Assembly: GCF_900114215.1 (NCBI RefSeq) | Contig: NZ_FOSG01000011.1 | Coordinates: forward strand, 124,001-188,000 | Direction of reading: 5' to 3' | Length of the DNA: 64,000 bases | Source of the DNA: Streptomyces mangrovi | Lineage (GTDB): Bacteria > Actinomycetota > Actinomycetes > Streptomycetales > Streptomycetaceae | In this document: positions 26,302 to 34,195 of the stretch, piece by piece | Layout: the number at the start of each line of letters is the position of its first letter | Position numbering within the stretch: position 1 is the stretch's first letter | Notes under the pieces: model-generated | Seen by the model: the letters and a program-made list of their open reading frames with translations, nothing else | Database searches by the model: none | Told to the model about the DNA's origin: nothing | Made by a program: the position numbers and the translations under genes

Positions 26302-26333
26302 GTATCGACGTATCGATGTATCGATGTATCGGC
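26302..26333. repeat. Four tandem octamers upstream of the ABC exporter start
   Basis: Units at 26302, 26310, 26318 and 26326 read GTATCGAC, GTATCGAT, GTATCGAT and GTATCGGC. They end 14 bases before the TTG start, so they lie in the promoter or leader. They could be a multi-copy operator or a slippage-prone spacer. Confidence 0.85.
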
Positions 26334-26413
26334 GTGGTACGGCGCGGCGGGCCGTGCCGGGTGGTGAGGGGTTCATCATCCGTCATGCGGCGAGGAGTTC
26401 TCAGGCGACCGGG

Positions 26414-26881
26414 TCAACTGCCCGAAGATCCACCGAACTCGCGTCCGATCAGCGACCGGTGGGACTCCTGCAGCCCCTCGGGCAGGTCGCCGGGCGCGAA
26501 CCACCTGGCCTCCAGGACCTCGAAAGGATCGATCTCGAGCCTGCCGCCGGTGAGCCGGGCCTCGTAGGCGGCCTCCGCCCGCAGCCGGTACCCGCTGGTG
26601 AGACGGACGAGTTCGCCGACGCGCACGTCGAGTCCGGTCTCCTCGCGCACTTCGCGGACGACCGTCTCCTGGAAGGTCTCGCCCTTCTTGGCGTACCCCG
26701 TCGGCAGCCCCCAGGGGTGGTCCGCGTGCCACAAGCGGTGCCTGAGGAGGAGCACGTTGCCGTCCGCGTCGCGTACGACGCCGGTGACGCCCACCATGAA
26801 CTTCGGGTTGGCCAGCCACAGCAGGCGCCACTGCAGCGGGCCGCCGATGCGGTGCCAGATCCGGGCGGCGATCCTCTTCAC
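26414..26881 (-). CDS. NUDIX hydrolase
   Basis: 155 residues from GTG 26881, preceded by AAGGAG. Complete Nudix box: Gly, five residues, Glu, seven residues, then REVREETGL, starting at GYAKKGETF. Preceded by FMVGVTGVVRDADGNVLLLRHR, a typical strand pair. The hydrophobic N-terminus (IWHRIGGPLQWRLLWLANPKF) is seen in a Streptomyces subgroup. Hydrolyses a nucleoside diphosphate linked to some X; the substrate cannot be read. It lies 125 bases upstream of the exporter on the same strand and divergent from the operator-controlled operon at 27159. Confidence 0.9.
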   Translation of the reverse strand: MKRIAARIWHRIGGPLQWRLLWLANPKFMVGVTGVVRDADGNVLLLRHRLWHADHPWGLPTGYAKKGETFQETVVREVREETGLDVRVGELVRLTSGYRLRAEAAYEARLTGGRLEIDPFEVLEARWFAPGDLPEGLQESHRSLIGREFGGSSGS

Positions 26882-27074
26882 GACGTCATCTCCTTGGGGG
26901 GGTCCGGCATGGGCGGCCCTCCGCGCCGCGCCGGTGCGCAGCCGTGCGGAGGCGCCGCCGCCCACGATGGCGCATCCGTCCCTGCCGGTGCGTCAGGCGC
27001 TCGTCGCGGGCCGGTGCGCGCCGTCCGCCGGACGGGGGCCCTTCAAACCTCACCCCCCTTGCCCCACAAGCAAC

Positions 27075-27133
27075 TTGAACGTGTTCAAAAACAGGTCTAC
27101 AGTCCAGTGCAACAGCTTTTTGAACACGTTCAA
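27075..27133 (+). promoter_or_regulatory. Promoter with two palindromic TTGAACGTGTTCAA operators
   Basis: Operator 1 (27075-27088) is TTGAACGTGTTCAA. Operator 2 (27120-27133) is TTGAACACGTTCAA, its exact reverse complement, 45 bases downstream. The first six bases of operator 1 form a -35 (TTGAAC), with TACAGT as -10 (27098-27103) after 17 bases. So operator 1 overlaps the -35 and operator 2 lies in the leader. The size and symmetry fit a TetR-family dimer; the operon's own TetR (28134) is the natural candidate. Confidence 0.8.
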
Positions 27134-27158
27134 AGAGCGCTTCACGAAGGGGCGGGAC

Positions 27159-27566
27159 ATGGACCTCACCGTGGTCACGTACGTCGCCTACCTGGCCGTC
27201 AGCATCGGTCTGACGGTCTGGGTGGCGCGCACGCTCAGCAGGAACGGGAAGATCTTCCTCGCGGACGTCCTGCGCGGGAACGAGAAGCTCGCGGACGCCG
27301 TGAACCACCTGCTGGTGGTCGGGTTCTACCTCGTCAACCTCGGTTTCGTCGCCCTGTACCTGAGGGTCGGGTCCCCGGTGGACGACACCAGGGAGGTGTT
27401 CGAGGCGCTGTCGAAGCAACTGGGCGTGGTGCTGCTGGTCCTCGGTGTGCTGCACCTGGGGAACGTCTACGTGCTCAACCGGATCCGGCGGCGGGGCGCG
27501 ATGGAGCGGGAGCAGACGCCCCCGGTGCCGCCGCAGGGCTGGACCGCTCCGGCCGCCGAGGCGTGA
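27159..27566 (+). CDS. Small integral membrane protein
   Basis: 135 residues with three or four hydrophobic segments: VTYVAYLAVSIGLTVWVAR, LLVVGFYLVNLGFVALYL and VVLLVLGVLHLGNVYVLNRI. The short loops are charged and the Pro-rich tail is polar. ATG 27159 gives a clean first helix; no strong ribosome site is visible. Not assigned to a named family. It is the first gene of a three-gene operon (GTGA overlap with the next) controlled by the two palindromes upstream, so it is probably part of an inducible membrane or redox response. Confidence 0.78.
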   Translation: MDLTVVTYVAYLAVSIGLTVWVARTLSRNGKIFLADVLRGNEKLADAVNHLLVVGFYLVNLGFVALYLRVGSPVDDTREVFEALSKQLGVVLLVLGVLHLGNVYVLNRIRRRGAMEREQTPPVPPQGWTAPAAEA

Positions 27567-28123
27567 GGGGCGTGCCGGGGACGGACGCCGGGCACCGGGA
27601 CGCCGCGGGTGTCCCGGTCCACCGGCTGACGGTGCTCTACGACGCGGGCTGCCCGCTGTGCCGGCACCTCCGCGACTGGCTGGCGCGGCAGCGCAAGCTC
27701 GTCCCCCTCGACCTGGTGCCCGCCGACTCGGACGAGGCGCGGCGCAGACTGCCGGGACTCGACCACGGCCGAACCCTGGAGGAGATCACGGTCGTGGGGG
27801 ACGGCGGACAGGTCTACCGAGGGCCGGCGGCCTGGATCGTGTGCCTGTGGGCCCTGGCCGGGTACCGGCCCACGGCCCACCGGCTCAGTACTCCGGCGGG
27901 CGCGCCGCTGGCACGCGCGGCGGTGCTCGCCGCGGCGAAGTACCGGCAGGTGGCGCGCGGGCCGGAGTGGAGCGGCGACCGGGGCGGGCGGGCCCACGGT
28001 GCGCACGACGGCTGGAGTTACGACCCGGCCACGGGCTGGACCTTCACCGGCCGGGCCCCTGGCCAGGCCCCGTCCTCCTCCCTCCCCCCGGCCTGCGGGG
28101 GAGACTGTCCGGCGCCCGATTAG
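27563..28123 (+). CDS. DUF393 (DCC-family thiol-disulfide) protein
   Basis: 186 residues. GTG 27563 overlaps the previous stop codon. The DUF393/DCC motif is VLYDAGCPLCRHLRDWLARQ, with CPLC in the thioredoxin-like position, followed by LVPLDLVPADSDEARRRLPGL and VYRGPAAWIVCLWALAGYRP. This matches the family's about 120-residue domain. The C-terminal about 45 residues are polar, with the WSYDPATGWTF element. Proteins of this family are proposed thiol oxidoreductases; no substrate is known. Placement between a membrane protein and a TetR regulator suggests a shared induced function. Confidence 0.85.
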   Translation: MRGVPGTDAGHRDAAGVPVHRLTVLYDAGCPLCRHLRDWLARQRKLVPLDLVPADSDEARRRLPGLDHGRTLEEITVVGDGGQVYRGPAAWIVCLWALAGYRPTAHRLSTPAGAPLARAAVLAAAKYRQVARGPEWSGDRGGRAHGAHDGWSYDPATGWTFTGRAPGQAPSSSLPPACGGDCPAPD

Positions 28124-28133
28124 GCTCACCCGT

Positions 28134-29063
28134 GTGGAAGCAGCACCGAGATCCGTACGCGAGGGCGCCGCGGCCGGCTCCTCCGAGCCTCCCGCGGCTC
28201 CCGGGGCCGGGAAGCGGGACGAGCCGGAGAAGGCCGCCGGGCCCGCCCGGCGGCCCAGGAGCGAGCAGACGCGGGCCCTCATCCTGGAGACCGCCCTGCG
28301 CCTGTTCCGCGAGCGCGGATACGACCGCACGACCATGCGCGCCATCGCCCAGGAGGCCGGGGTCTCCGTCGGCAACGCGTACTACTACTTCGGCAGTAAA
28401 GAGCACCTGATCCAGGGCTTCTACGACCGGATCGCCGAGCAGCACCGGGCGGCCGCCGAGGCCGTCCTGGACGGCGAGAGGGACCTCGCGGCACGCATCC
28501 GCGGGGTCCTCCTCGCCTGGCTGGACATCGCCGAGCCCTACCACGAGTTCGCGGCCCAGTTCTTCAAGAACGCCGCCGACCCCGACAGTCCGCTCAGCCC
28601 CTTCTCCACGGAGTCCGAGGGCCCGCGGGAGGCCGCGATCGAGGTCCACCGCAGGGTCCTGGCGGGGGCGGACACCGCCTACGACCCCGAACTCGCCGAG
28701 CAGCTGCCCCGGTTGCTCTGGCTCCAGCAGATGGGCTTGGTCCTGTTCTGGGTCTACGACCGCTCCGAGGGCTCGGCGAACAGCCGCCGCCTGGCCGAGC
28801 GCGTGGCGCCGATCGTCGCCCGCGCGATATCCCTGACCCGCTTCCGCCTGCTGCGGCCCCTGGTGCGCGAGACCCACCAACTGCTCAGCGACTTCATGCC
28901 GACCGCGGCGGGGATGGCGGCGGACGGCCCGCAGCGCGAGGAGCCGGGGAAGGCGGGCAGGCCGGCGGGGCGAAGGACGGGAAGGAAGGCGGGGGAGAGG
29001 AAAGCGGCGGGCGGGCGTACGGCCGACCGCCGCGACCCCGGGGAGCGGGACGGGGAGGGCTGA
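28134..29063 (+). CDS. TetR/AcrR-family transcriptional regulator
   Basis: 309 residues from GTG 28134. The N-terminal about 40 residues are Pro/Ala/Gly-rich. The HTH follows: ALILETALRLFRERGYDRTT, then MRAIAQEAGVSVGNAYYYFG and SKEHLIQGFYDRI. The ligand domain reaches about residue 255 (LLWLQQMGLVLFWVYDRSEG). The last about 50 residues form an unusual Lys/Arg/Gly-rich tail (REEPGKAGRPAGRRTGRKAG) that could add nonspecific DNA contact. It closes the operon and is expected to bind the palindromes at 27075 and 27120 as an autorepressor. The ribosome site is weak, so it may be read by coupling from the DUF393 gene ten bases upstream. Confidence 0.9.
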   Translation: MEAAPRSVREGAAAGSSEPPAAPGAGKRDEPEKAAGPARRPRSEQTRALILETALRLFRERGYDRTTMRAIAQEAGVSVGNAYYYFGSKEHLIQGFYDRIAEQHRAAAEAVLDGERDLAARIRGVLLAWLDIAEPYHEFAAQFFKNAADPDSPLSPFSTESEGPREAAIEVHRRVLAGADTAYDPELAEQLPRLLWLQQMGLVLFWVYDRSEGSANSRRLAERVAPIVARAISLTRFRLLRPLVRETHQLLSDFMPTAAGMAADGPQREEPGKAGRPAGRRTGRKAGERKAAGGRTADRRDPGERDGEG

Positions 29064-29087
29064 CGGCCGCCCGCCGCGGCTTCGGTG

Positions 29088-29750
29088 TCAGGCGCGGAAG
29101 TCGGCCGGCCGCTCCGGGGACGCCTCGGCCAGCGCGGCGGCGACCTCCTCGGTCCCGGCCCGCAGCCCGTACACGGGCGTGCCGGGCTGCTGGCGCCAGG
29201 AGTCGTCGATGCCGCCCGTGTCGACGGTGTCGAAGCCCATCTCCTCGACGAGGGCCCGCACCCGGCGCTTGGCGTCCTCGTCGTCCCCGGCCACGGGCAG
29301 GGCCATGCGCCCGGGGTCGCCGGCGGGGCGCGGCCTGTCGACGATGTCCTGGGCGTAGGTGCCGTTGAACACCTTGACGACCGGGTGGCCGATCTGCCGC
29401 TCGGTCCAGCGGCTCTCGGTCAGCCCCTCGTCCTCGATGGCGTCGATCCGGCCGTCGCGCTGCCGGGGGTAGTAGTTGCCCGTGTCGATGACGGCCGCCC
29501 CGGGCGCGGCCCCGTCGAGCAGCCCGGAGGGCAGGTCGGGCACGGCCTTCAGCGGGACGGTGACCACCACGACCTCCGCGCCGCGCGCCGCCTCGGCGGC
29601 GGCGACGGGGGTGGCCCCCGTCTCCTCGGCCAGTGCGGTGAGGGTGTGGGGTCCGCGCGAGTTCGCCACCGACACCTCGTGGCCGAGCGCGGTCAGCCGC
29701 CGGGTCAGATTGCCGCCGATGTTGCCCGCGCCGATGATGCCGATCTTCAT
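29088..29750 (-). CDS. F420:NADPH oxidoreductase-like Rossmann protein
   Basis: 220 residues. N-terminal nucleotide motif GIIGAGNIGGNLTRRLTALGHEVSVANSRGP matches the F420-dependent NADP reductase/COG2085 group, where the SR after the second strand contacts the NADP phosphate. Then VVVTVPLKAVPDL, VIDTGNYYPRQRDGRI and VVKVFNGTYAQDI follow the family fold. Compared with archaeal Fno, the C-terminus (YGLRAGTEEVAAALAEASPE) is different, so another NADP-linked reaction is possible. ATG 29750. It is divergent from the 29995 operon, sharing a 244-base intergenic region, and convergent with the TetR gene. Confidence 0.82.
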   Translation of the reverse strand: MKIGIIGAGNIGGNLTRRLTALGHEVSVANSRGPHTLTALAEETGATPVAAAEAARGAEVVVVTVPLKAVPDLPSGLLDGAAPGAAVIDTGNYYPRQRDGRIDAIEDEGLTESRWTERQIGHPVVKVFNGTYAQDIVDRPRPAGDPGRMALPVAGDDEDAKRRVRALVEEMGFDTVDTGGIDDSWRQQPGTPVYGLRAGTEEVAAALAEASPERPADFRA

Positions 29751-29994
29751 CGCTTGCCCTTCCGAGTCCGTCGTCCGGGGCGACCGGCGGTCGCGCCCGT
29801 GCCGGCCCCGACCGGGCCGGCTTCCTGCGCAACCCCGCCGAGGGGGGGATCTGTTCCCCGGCTCACCGCTCGTCCCGCCCGGCGCCGGCGGTGCCGAGCG
29901 CAGAAAATCATGCATTCGTGCTTGCTTGTTTCCGTCGGCCCTGTCACGCTCGCCGGACGGAGAGGCCCGCACGGCCGAGGCGAGGGAGGGCGGT

Positions 29995-30858
29995 ATGCCG
30001 GGTACGGCTGCGGACGAGGTGCTGGAGGACCTGCGGCGCGAGGGCGAGGAACTGGACGCGCTCGTGGCCCCCCTGGCCGAGGAGGCCGGCGGGCGGTGGA
30101 CGGCCGCCACCCCGGCGCCCGGCTGGACCGTCGCCCACCAGATCGCCCATCTGGCCTGGACCGATGAGCGCTCCCTGCTCGCCGCCCGCGACCCGGAGGC
30201 GTTCCGGCGGGAGGCGGAGGCGGCGTTCGCGGACCCGGCGGCCGTGGACACCTACGTCGACGACGGAGCCCGCCGCGGCGCCGCGCTGCCGCCCGGCGCA
30301 CTGCTGGCGCTGTGGCGCGCCGGGCGGCGGAAGCTCGCCGACGCGCTTGAGGAACTGGCCGGACACCAGGGGAAGCACCGCATCCCCTGGTACGGGCCGC
30401 CGATGAGCCCCGCCGGCATGGCCACGGCCCGGCTGATGGAGACCTGGGCGCACGGCGAGGACATCGCCGGGGCGCTCGGCGTGCGGCGCGAGCCGACCGC
30501 CCGTCTGCGCCACGTCGCCCGGCTCGGCGTGCGCACCCGGGACTTCGCCCACCTGGTGAACGGACTGGAGCCGCCCGCCGAGCCGTTCCGCGTCGAACTC
30601 ACCCCGCCCCCGGGGGCCGGCGGCGGCCCCGGTGGGCTGTGGACGTACGGCCCCGCCGACGCCCCGCAGCGCGTCGGCGGGCCCGCGCTGGACTTCTGCC
30701 TGCTCGTCACCCGGCGCGTCCACCGCGACGACACCGCCCTGCGGGCCACCGGCGCCGGCGCCGAGGGCTGGCTCTCCATCGCCCAGGCCTTCGCGGGCCC
30801 GCCCGGCGCCGGAAGGGCGCGGGGGACGCGCAGCCACGCGGACGGGGGCACGCGATGA
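29995..30858 (+). CDS. TIGR03084-family metal-binding protein (DinB/maleylpyruvate-isomerase-like fold)
   Basis: 287 residues, ATG 29995 with AGGGAGGG upstream. The N-terminal four-helix DinB-like domain has the putative metal ligands in WTVAHQIAHLAWTDERS and METWAHGEDI. The C-terminal domain (about 175-260) matches the SCP2-like part of these proteins (LDFCLLVTRRVHRDDTALRATG, then WLSIAQAFAG). The family is common in actinobacteria and often lies beside AtuA and acyl-CoA genes; its reaction is unknown. First gene of the eight-gene operon, with an ATGA overlap to the AtuA gene. The strong ribosome site and divergent upstream region mark this as the transcript start. Confidence 0.85.
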   Translation: MPGTAADEVLEDLRREGEELDALVAPLAEEAGGRWTAATPAPGWTVAHQIAHLAWTDERSLLAARDPEAFRREAEAAFADPAAVDTYVDDGARRGAALPPGALLALWRAGRRKLADALEELAGHQGKHRIPWYGPPMSPAGMATARLMETWAHGEDIAGALGVRREPTARLRHVARLGVRTRDFAHLVNGLEPPAEPFRVELTPPPGAGGGPGGLWTYGPADAPQRVGGPALDFCLLVTRRVHRDDTALRATGAGAEGWLSIAQAFAGPPGAGRARGTRSHADGGTR

Positions 30859-32585
30859 CCACCGCCGGCGGAGTGCTGCGGATCGGGAACGCCTCCGGCT
30901 TCTACGGCGACCGCTTCGACGCGGTGCGCGAGATGCTCACCGGCGGCGAGCTGGACATCCTGACCGGCGACTACCTGGCCGAACTGACCATGCTGATCCT
31001 GGGCCGGGACCGGATGAGGGACCCCGGCCTCGGCTACGCGAAGACCTTCCTGCGGCAGCTGGAGGACACCCTCGGCCCCGCCGTCGAGCGCGGTGTGCCG
31101 TTGGTGGTCAACGCCGGAGGGCTCAACCCGGCCGGACTGGCCGGTGCCGTGAGGGAGCTGGCCGACAGACTCGGCCTGCCGGCGAGGGTGGCGCACGTCG
31201 AGGGCGATGACGTGACCGCCCGCGGCGGCTGGGGCGAGGGCGTCCTCACCGCCAACGCCTACCTCGGCGGGGCCGGTATCACCGCCTGCCTTCAGGCGGG
31301 CGCCGACGTGGTGGTGACCGGCCGGGTCACCGACGCCGCACTGGTCACCGGGGCCGCCGCCGCCCGCTTCGGCTGGGACACCGGCGACCCCGCCGACCAC
31401 GACGCGCTGGCCGGCGCCGTGGTCGCCGGGCACGTGCTGGAGTGCGGCACCCAGGCCACCGGCGGCAACTACGCCTTCTTCGCCTCCGAGGGGATCGACG
31501 TGCGCCGCCCCGGCTTCCCGCTGGCCGAACTGCACCGCGACGGCAGCTCGGTGATCACCAAGCACCCGGGCACCGGCGGGGCGGTGACCGTCGGCACCGT
31601 CACCGCCCAGCTGCTGTACGAGACGGCCGGCGCGCGCTACGCCGGGCCCGATGTGACGGCACGCCTGGACACCGTACGGCTGCGGGCCGACGGGCGGGAC
31701 CGGGTGCGGATCGAGGGCGTGCGCGGCGAGGCGCCACCGCCCGTGCTCAAGGTGGGCCTGACCCGCCTGGGGGATTTCCGCAACGAGGTGGTCTTCGTCC
31801 TCACCGGCCTGGACGTCGAGGCCAAGGCGGCACTGGTGCGCGAACAGATGGAGGACCGACTGGACGCCGCGCCCGGCGGCCGCCCCGCCGAGGTCCGCTG
31901 GACCCTGGCCCGCACCGACCGCGCGGACGCGCCCGTACAGCAGGAGGCGAGCGCCCTGCTCCGCCTCGTGGTGCGGGACGCGGACGCCGACCGGGTGGGG
32001 CGGGCCGTCAGCGGCGCCGCCGTCGAGCTGGCGCTCGGCAGCTACCCCGGCTTCCACGTCACCGCCCCACCGGGCGAAGCGGCGCCGTACGGGGTGTTCG
32101 GGGCGGCGTACCTGGACGCGGCCGAGGTGCCGCACACGGCCGTACTGCCCGACGGGCGGCGGATCGCGGTGCCGCCGCCCCGCACCACCCGGCCGCTGGA
32201 ACCGGTGGCCGGGCCCCCGCTGCCCGAGCCGCTGCCGCGGGAGAGCCTGAACGCCGTCCGCCGGGCGCCGCTGGGGGCGGTGGCCGGGGCGCGCAGCGGG
32301 GACAAGGGCGGCAGCGCCAACATCGGTGTGTGGGCGCGCGAGGAGCGGACCTGGCGCTGGCTGGCGCACACCCTCACCGCCGGCCGGCTGCGCGAACTGC
32401 TGCCGGAGACCGCCGAGCTGCCCGTCACCCGGCATGTGCTGCCCGGTCTGCGCGCCCTGAACTTCGTGATCGACGGCGTCCTCGGCGAGGGCGTGGCCTC
32501 CCAGGCCCGCTTCGACCCGCAGGGCAAGGCGCTGGGGGAGTGGCTGCGCTCCCGCCGCATCGACATACCCGAGGAGCTGCTGTGA
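30855..32585 (+). CDS. atuA: AtuA family (acyclic terpene utilisation) protein
   Basis: 576 residues. The N-terminal DUF1446/AtuA domain (about 1-440) begins LRIGNASGFYGDRFDAVREM and includes LNPAGLAGAVRELADRLGL, VVTGRVTDAALVTGAAA and GTQATGGNYAFF. It is followed by the separate AtuA-like ferredoxin-fold domain (about 470-575; GAVAGARSGDKGGSANIGVW), which in some species is a separate gene. In Pseudomonas, AtuA is required for growth on citronellol/geraniol, though its reaction is not established. ATGA and GTGA overlaps at both ends place it firmly in the operon with the carboxylase genes. Confidence 0.9.
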   Translation: MTTAGGVLRIGNASGFYGDRFDAVREMLTGGELDILTGDYLAELTMLILGRDRMRDPGLGYAKTFLRQLEDTLGPAVERGVPLVVNAGGLNPAGLAGAVRELADRLGLPARVAHVEGDDVTARGGWGEGVLTANAYLGGAGITACLQAGADVVVTGRVTDAALVTGAAAARFGWDTGDPADHDALAGAVVAGHVLECGTQATGGNYAFFASEGIDVRRPGFPLAELHRDGSSVITKHPGTGGAVTVGTVTAQLLYETAGARYAGPDVTARLDTVRLRADGRDRVRIEGVRGEAPPPVLKVGLTRLGDFRNEVVFVLTGLDVEAKAALVREQMEDRLDAAPGGRPAEVRWTLARTDRADAPVQQEASALLRLVVRDADADRVGRAVSGAAVELALGSYPGFHVTAPPGEAAPYGVFGAAYLDAAEVPHTAVLPDGRRIAVPPPRTTRPLEPVAGPPLPEPLPRESLNAVRRAPLGAVAGARSGDKGGSANIGVWAREERTWRWLAHTLTAGRLRELLPETAELPVTRHVLPGLRALNFVIDGVLGEGVASQARFDPQGKALGEWLRSRRIDIPEELL

Positions 32586-34186
32586 CCGTGCTGCGCTCGG
32601 CGCTGGACACCACGGCGCCGGAGTACGCCGCCAACCGCGAGGCGATGCTCGCGAAACTGGACGCACTGGAGGCCGAACACGCCAAGGCCCTGGCCGGGGG
32701 AGGGGAGAAGTACCTCGCCCGCCACCGCGGGCGCGGCAGACTCCTGGCCCGCGAACGCGTCGAGCTGCTGCTCGACCCCGACACCCCCTTCCTGGAACTG
32801 TCCCCGCTGGCGGCCTGGGGCAGCGACTACACCGTCGGCGCCTCGCTGGTCACCGGCATCGGCGTGGTCGAGGGCGTCGAGTGCCTGGTCACCGCCAACG
32901 ACCCGACCGTGCGCGGCGGGGCCAGCAACCCCTGGACGCTGAAGAAGGCCCTGCGGGCCAACGAGATCGCCCGGGCCAACCGGCTGCCGCTCATCAGCCT
33001 GGTGGAGTCCGGCGGGGCGGACCTGCCCAGCCAGAAGGAGATCTTCATCCCCGGCGGCGCCCTCTTCCGCGACCTCACCCGGCTCAGCGAGGCCGGCATC
33101 CCCACGATCGCGGTCGTCTTCGGCAACTCCACCGCCGGCGGCGCCTACGTACCCGGCATGTCCGACCACGTGATCATGGTGGACCGAGGCGCCAAGGTGT
33201 TCCTCGGCGGCCCGCCGCTGGTGAGGATGGCCACCGGCGAGGAGGCCGACGACGAGGAACTGGGCGGCGCCGGCATGCACGCCCGCGTCTCCGGACTCGC
33301 CGACCACTTCGCGATGGACGAGCCCGACGCGCTGCGCCAGGCCCGCCGCGTCGTCGCCCGCCTCAACCGGCCCAAGGCCCACCCCGCCCCCGGCGCGGCG
33401 GACGTACGCCCGCCGCGCCACGACGAGGACGAGCTGCTGGGCGTCGTGCCCGGCGACCTCAAGGTCCCCTTCGACCCGCGCGAGGTGATCGCCCGGATCG
33501 TCGACGACTCCGACTTCGACGAGTTCAAACCGCTCTACGGCACCAGCCTGACCACCGGCTGGGCGACCCTGCACGGCTACCCCGTCGGCATCCTGGCCAA
33601 CGCCCGCGGCGTGCTGTTCAGCCAGGAGTCCCAGAAGGCCGCCCAGTTCATCCAGCTCGCCAACCAGCGCGACATCCCGCTGCTGTTCCTCCACAACACC
33701 ACCGGCTACATGGTCGGCACCGAGTACGAGCAGGGCGGCATCATCAAGCACGGCGCGATGATGATCAACGCGGTCTCCAACTCCAGGGTGCCGCACCTGT
33801 CGGTGCTGATGGGAGCGAGCTACGGCGCCGGCCACTACGGCATGTGCGGCCGGGCCTACGACCCGCGCTTCCTGTTCGCCTGGCCCAGCGCCAAGTCCGC
33901 CGTCATGGGTTCGCAGCAGCTCGCCGGAGTGCTCTCCATCGTGATGCGCGAGTCCGCGGCGGCCAGGGGCAAGCCCTACGACGAGGAGGGCGACGCGGCG
34001 CTGCGCGCCATGGTCGAGCAGCAGATCGAGGCCGAGTCACTGCCGGTGTTCCTGTCCGGGCGGCTCTACGACGACGGCGTCATCGACCCGCGCGACACGC
34101 GCACCGTGCTCGGCATGTGCCTGTCCGCCGTGCACACCGCACCGGTGGCGGGCGCACGCGGCGGCTACGGCGTCTTCCGGATGTGA
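32582..34186 (+). CDS. Acyl-CoA carboxylase, carboxyltransferase (beta) subunit
   Basis: 534 residues, the usual size of methylcrotonyl- and geranyl-CoA carboxylase beta chains. GTG start inside the atuA stop (GTGA). Two crotonase-like halves: N-terminal carboxyl-biotin side with GGASNPWTLKKALRANEIA, VESGGADLPSQKEIF and FGNSTAGGAYVPGMSDH; C-terminal acyl-CoA side with FDEFKPLYGTSLTTGW, FLHNTTGYMVGTEYEQGGII and MGASYGAGHYGMCGRAYDPRF. The AGGAYVPGMSD and GYMVG segments place it with MCC/GCC enzymes rather than propionyl-CoA carboxylase. Expected to transfer CO2 from biotin to a 3-methylated enoyl-CoA. Its partner is the next gene. Confidence 0.92.
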   Translation: MTVLRSALDTTAPEYAANREAMLAKLDALEAEHAKALAGGGEKYLARHRGRGRLLARERVELLLDPDTPFLELSPLAAWGSDYTVGASLVTGIGVVEGVECLVTANDPTVRGGASNPWTLKKALRANEIARANRLPLISLVESGGADLPSQKEIFIPGGALFRDLTRLSEAGIPTIAVVFGNSTAGGAYVPGMSDHVIMVDRGAKVFLGGPPLVRMATGEEADDEELGGAGMHARVSGLADHFAMDEPDALRQARRVVARLNRPKAHPAPGAADVRPPRHDEDELLGVVPGDLKVPFDPREVIARIVDDSDFDEFKPLYGTSLTTGWATLHGYPVGILANARGVLFSQESQKAAQFIQLANQRDIPLLFLHNTTGYMVGTEYEQGGIIKHGAMMINAVSNSRVPHLSVLMGASYGAGHYGMCGRAYDPRFLFAWPSAKSAVMGSQQLAGVLSIVMRESAAARGKPYDEEGDAALRAMVEQQIEAESLPVFLSGRLYDDGVIDPRDTRTVLGMCLSAVHTAPVAGARGGYGVFRM

Positions 34187-34195
34187 GGAGTGGAC

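Noticed and set aside
26302..26333. CRISPR-like repeat
   Set aside because: The four octamers are directly adjacent with no spacers, and no cas gene is present.
24556..26379. In-frame upstream extension of the second exporter gene
   Set aside because: It overlaps the first exporter gene completely and translates to Arg/Gly-rich sequence; the TGATG coupling at 24555 gives the real start.
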